This document shows positions 44,379-51,568 of a stretch of 64,000 nucleotides of DNA, one piece after another. Position numbers and translations under genes: made by a program. The stretch comes from Clostridia bacterium (GTDB taxonomy: Bacteria > Bacillota > Clostridia > Oscillospirales > Acutalibacteraceae): contig JAGBSJ010000011.1 of NCBI GenBank assembly GCA_017631955.1, positions 55,480 through 119,479 on the forward strand, written 5' to 3'. The notes beneath the pieces are model-generated. The model did not search any database, had not been told where the DNA came from, and saw only the letters and a list, made by a program, of their open reading frames with translations. Position 1 is the stretch's first letter, and every line of letters begins with the position of its first letter.

Positions 44379-45749
44379 ATGAAAATAAATCTTAAAAATG
44401 CAAACAAATTACAAACATTAAAGGGGTTTGGTACTTCGGCTTGTTGGTGGAGTCATTACTTAAAGGACGAAAAAACACAAGACGAAATTGCAGAACTTTT
44501 ATATGGAGATTCAGGTCTTAAACTAAATATTTACCGTTACAATATCGGTGGTGGCACTGATATAGATAATTACAGAGTACAAAATCCTTGGCGTCGTACA
44601 GAAAGTATGTATGTATATGACCGTGAAAAAGAAGAGGGCTATTGGGATTATTCTCTTGACAAAACAGCAAAAGACGTTATGCGAAAATGCCTTGATTTAG
44701 GCAATATTGATACTCTTATAGTCTTTGCAAATTCGCCACATTGGGCACACACTTCAACAGGTCAGGCATCCGGTAGTTTAATGATGCACACCTGCAACTT
44801 GCCAAAAGCCAATTACAGAAAATTTGCAGACTACTTTTTAACTGCTACTCAAAGGTTAATTGATGAGGGATTCCCTGTAAAATATGTTAGCCCTATAAAC
44901 GAGCCACAATGGAAATGGGGCGGCTCTTACGTATGGCAAGAGGGTTGCCATTATGAGCCAGAAGAAATGGTTGAAGTTATGCACATTTTTGCAGAAGAAA
45001 TTATTAATCGCAAAATGGATGTTAAGCTTTATGGCCCTGAAAGTGGCGAAATGATGGGACTTACTCCCGAATATCTTGATTTACTTGTAAAAGACGAGTT
45101 AATTATGAGTGTTATGCCAATTTTTGCATACCATTCATATCACGATGACAATAATCCAAAAATCCGTGTTGATTTCAAAAACCAGTTGGTTACCCCCCAC
45201 CCTGAACTTCGTTTTGATATGAGTGAATGGTGCGAGTTACCTAACAAGAGTCACACAAAGAATTTCAAAGGCGCATTAATTACTGCACGAATTATTGGTC
45301 AGGATTTAATTTATGCAGGTGCAGAAAGTTGGACTTCTTGGGTTGCAATCAATCAGTATTCTATTAAAGAAGATGGATTTGACTACTCTGACGCTACCCT
45401 TACTGCTACTGACAACTATGAAGAGTGGTATATTGCAGAGCGCTATTACGGATTTGCACATTATTCAAAATACATACCTATAAATTCAATTTGTCTTGAC
45501 AACGGATTTTTCCCTGACGAAAACAATGATTTTAATGTGTTTTCATTCTTAACTCCTGAAAACAAAACTGTTACAGTAATTGTTAACGAGAGTGCAGAAA
45601 AAGAAATCACACTTGACGGAGATTCTAGTAAAATGGAAATCATTGAATCTACACAGGAATACAAATTAAAGGCCATTTATAATGGCGAATATAAAAACAC
45701 TTTAACTGTGAAAGAAAACAGTATTTTAACTATTATTTGCGAGGGCTAA
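44379..45749 (+). CDS. GH30-like glycoside hydrolase, intracellular
   Basis: 456 residues. A GH30-like (beta/alpha)8 barrel: GFGTSACWWSHYL near the N-terminus, LNIYRYNIGGGTD, acid/base Glu in SPINEPQWKWGG (about residue 178) and candidate nucleophile Glu in FDMSEWCEL (about 281), followed by a beta-sandwich tail. Resembles endo-beta-1,6-galactanase and related enzymes, but substrate is not decided. No signal peptide, so it acts on imported oligosaccharide. Start at 44379 after GGGGATGA is chosen over ATG 44364. Next gene starts five bases after the stop. Confidence 0.83.
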   Translation: MKINLKNANKLQTLKGFGTSACWWSHYLKDEKTQDEIAELLYGDSGLKLNIYRYNIGGGTDIDNYRVQNPWRRTESMYVYDREKEEGYWDYSLDKTAKDVMRKCLDLGNIDTLIVFANSPHWAHTSTGQASGSLMMHTCNLPKANYRKFADYFLTATQRLIDEGFPVKYVSPINEPQWKWGGSYVWQEGCHYEPEEMVEVMHIFAEEIINRKMDVKLYGPESGEMMGLTPEYLDLLVKDELIMSVMPIFAYHSYHDDNNPKIRVDFKNQLVTPHPELRFDMSEWCELPNKSHTKNFKGALITARIIGQDLIYAGAESWTSWVAINQYSIKEDGFDYSDATLTATDNYEEWYIAERYYGFAHYSKYIPINSICLDNGFFPDENNDFNVFSFLTPENKTVTVIVNESAEKEITLDGDSSKMEIIESTQEYKLKAIYNGEYKNTLTVKENSILTIICEG

Positions 45750-45753
45750 ACTT

Positions 45754-46131
45754 ATGAAAATTGCAGTAACTTATGAAAACGAAATGGTTTTTCAGCATTT
45801 TGGACATACTGAAAAATTCAAAATCTACGAAGTAGAGAATGACGATATTGTAAGTATGAAAATTGTTGATACTAACGGCAAGGGTCACGGTGCTCTGGCA
45901 ACATTCTTAAAAGAAAATGGTGTTGACACTGTCATTTGTGGTGGTATTGGTGGCGGTGCACAAAACGCACTCAGCGAAGCAGGAATCAAATGGTATGGTG
46001 GTGTTAAGGGCGATTGCAACAAAGCGGTAATCTCATTACTTGTTGGCAAGTTAGAGTATAACCCTGAGGCAAAATGTGACCATCACGACCACGATGACCA
46101 TCACGACTGTGGTGGAAATTGCAACCACTAA
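45754..46131 (+). CDS. NifX/NifB-type FeMo-cofactor-like protein with His-rich tail
   Basis: 125 residues of the dinitrogenase iron-molybdenum cofactor biosynthesis family (PF02579). The core has MKIAVTYENEMVFQHFGHTEKF and VICGGIGGGAQNALSEAGI. The last 20 or so residues are mostly His and Asp with three Cys (CDHHDHDDHHDCGGNC), a likely metal-binding tail. No nif gene is near, so the function is not nitrogen fixation; these small proteins are widespread in anaerobes and unassigned. It lies between GH30 and GH2 genes, co-transcribed. Confidence 0.82.
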   Translation: MKIAVTYENEMVFQHFGHTEKFKIYEVENDDIVSMKIVDTNGKGHGALATFLKENGVDTVICGGIGGGAQNALSEAGIKWYGGVKGDCNKAVISLLVGKLEYNPEAKCDHHDHDDHHDCGGNCNH

Positions 46132-46145
46132 TAAAGGAGATACAT

Positions 46146-47891
46146 ATGGAATTTACAGTAACAAAACACCCTAATCCCCAATTCGAGAGAAAAAACATTG
46201 AAATTCTTAACGGCGAATGGGATTTCGGTTTTCAAAAAGCAAAATACGGTTTTAAGTTTTCAACTGGCGAAAAAAGAGCGGTTGAAGTAAAAAATAAAAA
46301 TGAATATACACATAAAATCAATGTACCATTCTGTGTTGAAAGTGAACTTTCTGGAATCCAGTACAAAGATTTTATAAATATGGTATGGTACAAGAAAACT
46401 ATCAATATCAAAAAAGACGGTAATCGTGTATTTTTGTGTTTTGGTGCTGCTGACCACTTAACAACTGTACTTGTAAACGGTCAACTAGCAGGACGACACA
46501 AGGGTGGTTATACATCATTCCGTTTTGATATTACTGACCTATGTGTTGACGGCGAAAACGAGATTTTTGTACTTTGCGAAGATGATGTTAAAAATCAATT
46601 CGTAATCCGCGGTAAGCAAAGCGAATGGAAAAAGAGCCACGCTTGTGACTACACTCGTACAACAGGTATCTGGCAGACAGTTTATCTTGAATATGTGCCT
46701 GAAACTCGTGTTGAAAACTTCAAAATCTACCCTGACCACAAAAATGGTATGGTAACAATCAACTTTGCACTTAATGGCAAGGCAGACCTTACTTGTGAAG
46801 CATTCTATGAAGGTAAAAGCGTTGGTAAATCCACATTCAAAGACGCTTGTGGCAACGAGGTTATGCAGATAAGCTTAGGCGAAACTCACCTTTGGGAAGT
46901 TGGCAACGGTCGTCTTTACGATTTAGAGATTTCATTCGGCGAAGACAAGGTTTATTCATATTTTGGACTCCGAAATGTACGCCTTGATGGATATAAATTC
47001 TTAATCAATGAAAAAAGCGTATTCCAACGCCTTGTACTTGACCAGGGATTCTATAAAAAAGGAATTTACACTGCTCCGAGTGATGAAGACTTAATGAAAG
47101 ACATTGAACTTTCAATGGCACTTGGATTTAACGGCGCACGCCTTCATCAAAAGGTATTTGACCCTCGTTTCTTATACTTCTGCGACAAAATGGGTTACAT
47201 AGTTTGGGGCGAATACGCTAACTGGGGACTTGATTACTCAAATCCAAAGAGTGTTGATGTATTCTTAAACGAATGGAAAGAAGCATTAGAGCGTGACTTT
47301 AACCATCCATCAATTATTGGATGGTGTCCATTCAACGAAACTTGGAATTACAAGGGCAGACCACAATACGACCCATTACTTGCAACTGTTTATGACTACA
47401 CAAAGGCAGTTGACTCAACTCGTCCTTGTATTGATACAAGTGGTAACTTTCACGTTAAAACAGATATTTTCGACTTACACGACTACAGCTATGATGTTGA
47501 TTTCTTCAAGAAAAACTATGACCGTTTTATGACTGAAGATTACCTTTATCAGCACGTGCTTGTTGAAAATAAGGGCAGACAAGAATATAAGGGCGAACCA
47601 GTTTTCATTAGTGAATACGGTGGAATTAAATGGGTTAGTGATGAATCAATTAAGTCTTGGGGTTATGGCGAAGATGTTAAAACTCCTGAAGAATTTGCAG
47701 ACCGTTATGTAGGTCTTACTGATGTAATTCTTTCAAACTATAAGATGTTTGGTTTCTGCTACACTCAACTTTATGATATTGAGCAAGAGCAGAATGGTCT
47801 TTACACTTATGACCGTGAAAAGAAATTCAATGATGAAATCTATCAGAGAATTATTGATATAAACACAAAGGTTGCAGAGATTGAAAAATAA
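46146..47891 (+). CDS. GH2 family beta-galactosidase/glucuronidase-like enzyme
   Basis: 581 residues, no signal peptide. GH2 layout: sugar-binding beta-sandwich (about 1-170), immunoglobulin-like domain (about 175-265), TIM barrel (about 265-581). Acid/base Glu is in WCPFNETWNY near residue 399 and nucleophile Glu in EPVFISEYGG near 488. GYIVWGEYANWG is also family-typical. Short for a full LacZ, so nearer to the small GH2 hydrolases; substrate open. Start at 46146 follows AAGGAG; the longer frame overlaps the previous gene. Confidence 0.87.
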   Translation: MEFTVTKHPNPQFERKNIEILNGEWDFGFQKAKYGFKFSTGEKRAVEVKNKNEYTHKINVPFCVESELSGIQYKDFINMVWYKKTINIKKDGNRVFLCFGAADHLTTVLVNGQLAGRHKGGYTSFRFDITDLCVDGENEIFVLCEDDVKNQFVIRGKQSEWKKSHACDYTRTTGIWQTVYLEYVPETRVENFKIYPDHKNGMVTINFALNGKADLTCEAFYEGKSVGKSTFKDACGNEVMQISLGETHLWEVGNGRLYDLEISFGEDKVYSYFGLRNVRLDGYKFLINEKSVFQRLVLDQGFYKKGIYTAPSDEDLMKDIELSMALGFNGARLHQKVFDPRFLYFCDKMGYIVWGEYANWGLDYSNPKSVDVFLNEWKEALERDFNHPSIIGWCPFNETWNYKGRPQYDPLLATVYDYTKAVDSTRPCIDTSGNFHVKTDIFDLHDYSYDVDFFKKNYDRFMTEDYLYQHVLVENKGRQEYKGEPVFISEYGGIKWVSDESIKSWGYGEDVKTPEEFADRYVGLTDVILSNYKMFGFCYTQLYDIEQEQNGLYTYDREKKFNDEIYQRIIDINTKVAEIEK

Positions 47892-47900
47892 GGTGATATT

Positions 47901-49019
47901 ATGAATAACTATTTTCCTGAAGTAAAAAAGAATTTCGGCTTTGGTTGTATGCGACTTCCTCGCAAAGGTCCCCTTATTGACTATGAACAATCAAAACAGA
48001 TGATTGACACATTTTTAGAGGCAGGTTTCAATTATTTTGACACCGCTCACGGTTATATGGAGATGCGAAATGAGGCAACACTTAAAAAGTGCCTTACTTC
48101 ACGTCATCCAAGAGAAAGTTATATTCTTGCAGACAAACTATCAGAAGGATTTTTCAAGAAAGAAAGTCAGATAAGACCACTTTTTGAAAAGCAATTGAAA
48201 AACTGTGGTGTTGAGTATTTTGACTTTTACTTAATGCACGCACAGAACGCTTCAAATTTTGAGAAATACAAGGCATGTCGTGCTTATGAAACTGCTTTTG
48301 ACCTTAAAAAAGAAGGTAAAATCCGTCACGTTGGGCTTTCTTTCCACGATAAGGCAGATGTGCTTGATAGAATTCTTACAGAATACCCACAGATTGAATT
48401 TGTGCAAATCCAATTTAACTATCTTGACTACAATGACGAGTCTGTTGAGGGCAGAAAGTGTTATGAGGTATGCCGAAAACACGACAAGCCAATTATTGTT
48501 ATGGAGCCGGTTAAGGGTGGTAGTCTTGTAAAACTCCCTGATGATGCTAAAAAGGTGCTTGATGACTTAAAGGGTGGTACTCCTGCCAGTTATGCTATTC
48601 GTTTTGCAGCGGGATTTGAAGGAATTTTCATGGTGCTCTCAGGTATGAGCGACATGGCACAAATGAATGACAACATTAGTTTTATGAAAGATTTTGAGCC
48701 ACTTAATGACACTGAAATGAATGCAATCAACAAGGTTTGTGAAATTATGAATGCACAAAATCTTATTCCTTGTACCGCTTGCCGTTACTGTGTTGACGGA
48801 TGTCCTAAAAACATTCCAATTCCTGAAGTTTTTGCTTGTATGAATGACAGAAAGCAATTCAAAGACTGGAATGCGAAATTCTATTACAAAGAAATTCATA
48901 CAGCGGGTAAAGGCAAAGCATCCGACTGCATTGAATGTGGACTCTGTGAAAAAGCGTGTCCACAACATCTTGAAATTCGCAAATTACTTAAAGATGTAGC
49001 AAAGGAATTTGGAAAATGA
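47901..49019 (+). CDS. aldo/keto reductase with two 4Fe-4S clusters
   Basis: 372 residues. N-terminal aldo/keto reductase barrel with DTAHGYMEMRNE (Asp, Tyr), ILADKL (Lys) and LMHAQ (His). C-terminal ferredoxin-like part with two clusters: CTACRYCVDGCPKNI and CIECGLCEKACPQHL. This form is common in anaerobes; it may oxidise or reduce a sugar or alcohol and exchange electrons with ferredoxin. It ends ATGA-overlapped with the ECF gene, so they are translated together. Confidence 0.88.
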   Translation: MNNYFPEVKKNFGFGCMRLPRKGPLIDYEQSKQMIDTFLEAGFNYFDTAHGYMEMRNEATLKKCLTSRHPRESYILADKLSEGFFKKESQIRPLFEKQLKNCGVEYFDFYLMHAQNASNFEKYKACRAYETAFDLKKEGKIRHVGLSFHDKADVLDRILTEYPQIEFVQIQFNYLDYNDESVEGRKCYEVCRKHDKPIIVMEPVKGGSLVKLPDDAKKVLDDLKGGTPASYAIRFAAGFEGIFMVLSGMSDMAQMNDNISFMKDFEPLNDTEMNAINKVCEIMNAQNLIPCTACRYCVDGCPKNIPIPEVFACMNDRKQFKDWNAKFYYKEIHTAGKGKASDCIECGLCEKACPQHLEIRKLLKDVAKEFGK

Positions 49020-49567
49020 GCAAATCGGCAAACAAGAATCTTTTGAACTTAGTGCTTTCTGCAATGTTTCTTGCATTAGGAATTGTACTCCCCTTTCTCA
49101 CAGGTCAGATAAAAGAAATCGGAAATATGCTTTTGCCTATGCACATTCCTGTTATGCTTTGCGGGCTTGTTTGCGGGTGGCAATACGGACTTGTAATCGG
49201 TGTAATATTACCGATAATGCGTTCATTACTGTTCAGTATGCCTGTTATGTATCCGCATGCTATAAATATGGCATTTGAACTTGCAACTTACGGTTTTGTT
49301 ATAGGTTATCTTTTCAGCCACGCGAAATGGAAATGCATAAAATCCCTTTATCGTTGTCTTATAACTTCAATGATTATTGGGCGTATTGTAAAGGGTATTG
49401 TTGAATGTATTCTGTTAGGACTCGGCGAAAATGGATTTACATTTGCAGCATTTATAAGTGATGCTTTTATCAGGGCAATTCCCGGAATAATCTTACAACT
49501 TGTACTTATTCCTGCGGTAATGCTAATATTAGGTAAAACTCATCTTGTGCATATGAAAAGGGATTGA
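49016..49567 (+). CDS. ECF transporter S component (substrate-binding membrane protein)
   Basis: 183 residues, six hydrophobic helices. The pattern LSAMFLALGIVLPFLTGQIKEIGNMLLPMHIPVMLCGLVCG, with GQI and PMHIPV, matches energy-coupling factor S components that bind a vitamin or small substrate and pair with an EcfAA'T module encoded elsewhere. The substrate is not clear. Overlaps the aldo/keto reductase stop by four bases (ATGA), an unusual partner. Confidence 0.8.
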   Translation: MSKSANKNLLNLVLSAMFLALGIVLPFLTGQIKEIGNMLLPMHIPVMLCGLVCGWQYGLVIGVILPIMRSLLFSMPVMYPHAINMAFELATYGFVIGYLFSHAKWKCIKSLYRCLITSMIIGRIVKGIVECILLGLGENGFTFAAFISDAFIRAIPGIILQLVLIPAVMLILGKTHLVHMKRD

Positions 49568-49592
49568 CGAATTTAATTTTGGAGAGAGAAAT

Positions 49593-50465
49593 ATGATTGA
49601 TTATATTCGTGCAAAGGAATTGTTTTTGAAAATATACCCTGACGAAGAATTACAACAAAAGGTTGAAAATTACGTAAAGAGTAATGAAAAAAAGATTACT
49701 CGTTATCTTAAATTCTGCTATAAAAATCGTTGGGAAATCCACCTTAAAAAAGATGATTTTACAAAGCTTTGTCTTGTTTATGCTTTTTTACCTGAAGTTA
49801 AAGACAGATACGAGAAAAAAGGTATTAGTGATGAAATCTTTTTTGACACTATGAACGATATTAAAATCTGGATTAACGATTGTCGTGATAATCTTCATAG
49901 CGTGGGATTAAACGAGCTTAACTGGATTATGCACCACATGAATATGAACATTTTTAAAATTGGTCGTTTGCAATATCAGAAAATGTTTTACTATATGCCA
50001 AATACATATAAGAAAAATGGTAACGAAATCAAGTTTGGTGACAAAATTTGGAATGTGCATATTTGCCGTGGAGAAAAGTTATATTTTAACGCTTGTGAAA
50101 AGTCATTTTATATGGCGCAAGAATTCATAAGAGAATATTTCCCAGAATACCCTGACAACAAGTTTATGTGCCACAGTTGGTTACTCTACCCTGCTAACAA
50201 GGAGTTTATGCCTGAGGGTAGTAACATCCTTAAATTCCCTGAACTTTGGGAAGTTATAAGTCATCGTGAAGACCCTGCATCTGCGTACCGTTGGCTTTTT
50301 AGCGTGAGATATAAAAATAAAGAAATGCTTAAAAACAAGAAGAAAACAGGTAGTTATGGATGCACTGAAAAGTTACCACAGAACACCATTATGCAGAAAA
50401 AAGGTGTTGAATACATTTTGAATGGTGGTACACTTGGCGACGGACTTGGGGTTAAAATTATATAA
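49593..50465 (+). CDS. acyltransferase-domain protein (DUF5596 / GNAT-like)
   Basis: 290 residues. The N-terminal half is helical (LFLKIYPDEELQQKV, WIMHHMNMNIFKIGRLQYQK) and the C-terminal half, with FMCHSWLLYPANKEFMPEGSNILKF, matches the DUF5596/GNAT-like acyltransferase family. Function unknown. Cytoplasmic. Start supported by TTGGAGAGAG. It ends at a bidirectional terminator. Confidence 0.7.
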   Translation: MIDYIRAKELFLKIYPDEELQQKVENYVKSNEKKITRYLKFCYKNRWEIHLKKDDFTKLCLVYAFLPEVKDRYEKKGISDEIFFDTMNDIKIWINDCRDNLHSVGLNELNWIMHHMNMNIFKIGRLQYQKMFYYMPNTYKKNGNEIKFGDKIWNVHICRGEKLYFNACEKSFYMAQEFIREYFPEYPDNKFMCHSWLLYPANKEFMPEGSNILKFPELWEVISHREDPASAYRWLFSVRYKNKEMLKNKKKTGSYGCTEKLPQNTIMQKKGVEYILNGGTLGDGLGVKII

Positions 50466-50478
50466 ACGCAAAATGAAA

Positions 50479-50506
50479 GGCGAGAGTTAAACTCTCGCCC
50501 TTTTTA
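50479..50506. terminator. bidirectional terminator between convergent genes
   Basis: GGCGAGAGT/ACTCTCGCC with a three-base loop; CTTTTT on the + strand and TTTCAT on the - strand. Confidence 0.85.
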
Positions 50507-51481
50507 TTGTTCTTCGGGGTATTTCATATTCCAGTTATTTCGTAATGTGGTCATAATGTTCATTACATCAATTGTGTAATCAAGACGCATTGTATTTTTG
50601 CCGTTTAATACGGCATTTTCCATATTCCGCAATTCGTAGCAGAGTGCATTTTCAAGTTTACCTGCTGTGATTTCTTGTGTATGACCATCATTTGTATATG
50701 TGATTGTTGCTTTATCGGCTCTTGGGTATTCAAAAATTTCGATATAACCATTATCGTAACAGATTGTTGCACGTTTTGGTTGCTTCGCATGAAGTGAGAG
50801 TGTTATGCTTGCCATCTGCTCTTTTTCATTTTCGATTATAATGCTTGATTGCTCGTCTGCACCAGTAGTGGCGAATTTTACTTGCGAATGGATTTCAGCA
50901 TTTTCTGTTTCCATAAACATTCTAACAAGAGAAAGTGCATAAACACCGATATCAAGAAGTGCGCCACCTGCTAAATCCATATTAAAGAAACGATTTGTCA
51001 TATCGTATTCTTTGAAACTGCCAAAATTCACTTGGGCTAAACGAAATTCTCCTAAATCCCCTGAATTTATGATTTTCTCAAGCTCCGTATAAAGTGGCAT
51101 ATTGTAAATTGTCATTGCCTCGGCTAAAATGAGATTTTTCTCATTTGCAAGTTTTACTGCTTGATTAAGTTCTTGAGAATTAAGGGTTATTGCTTTTTCA
51201 CAAAGCACATGTTTGCCATTTTCAAGGGCTTTGAGAATATACTCAATATGCTTATTATGTGGGGTTGCGATATAGACAATATCTACATTTTCATCTGTAA
51301 ATAAATCGTCAATATTTTCATAGACTTTTTCTATATTATATTTTTCTGCAAATAAAACTGATTTTTTATAAGTGCGGTTGGCTACAGAATATATTTTGCC
51401 ACCCTGCCCTGTTACATCACGAGCAAAATCGTTAGCAATATTGCCACAACCTAAAATTGCCCAGTTAAATTTATTTAGCAT
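50504..51481 (-). CDS. Gfo/Idh/MocA family oxidoreductase
   Basis: 325 residues. NAD-binding N-terminus AILGCGNIANDFARDV, then YIATPHNKHIEYILKALENGKHVLCEKAITLN with the conserved Lys, and the substrate domain beginning GGALLDIGVYALSL. Acts on a sugar or inositol-type substrate in the cytoplasm; not identified further. Own promoter at 51501-51529, single gene. Confidence 0.87.
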   Translation of the reverse strand: MLNKFNWAILGCGNIANDFARDVTGQGGKIYSVANRTYKKSVLFAEKYNIEKVYENIDDLFTDENVDIVYIATPHNKHIEYILKALENGKHVLCEKAITLNSQELNQAVKLANEKNLILAEAMTIYNMPLYTELEKIINSGDLGEFRLAQVNFGSFKEYDMTNRFFNMDLAGGALLDIGVYALSLVRMFMETENAEIHSQVKFATTGADEQSSIIIENEKEQMASITLSLHAKQPKRATICYDNGYIEIFEYPRADKATITYTNDGHTQEITAGKLENALCYELRNMENAVLNGKNTMRLDYTIDVMNIMTTLRNNWNMKYPEEQ

Positions 51482-51500
51482 CCGCTCACCTCTTTTTTAT

Positions 51501-51529
51501 ATAATATCATAAAATGAAAGAAGAAACAA
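51501..51529 (-). promoter_or_regulatory. promoter of the Gfo/Idh gene
   Basis: Minus-strand TTGTTT (51529-51524), 17 bp, TATTAT (51506-51501). Confidence 0.6.
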
Positions 51530-51532
51530 TAA

Positions 51533-51562
51533 AAAAGACATCCTATCGGATGCCTTTTTTAT
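51533..51562 (-). terminator. terminator after the GH3 gene
   Basis: Minus strand GGCATCC/GGATGTC (one G-U) with a four-base loop, then six Ts. Confidence 0.8.
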
Positions 51563-51568
51563 TATAAC

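Noticed and set aside
45754-46131. Nitrogen fixation gene
   Set aside because: Only the small FeMo-cofactor-like domain is present and no nifHDK or nifB lies nearby.
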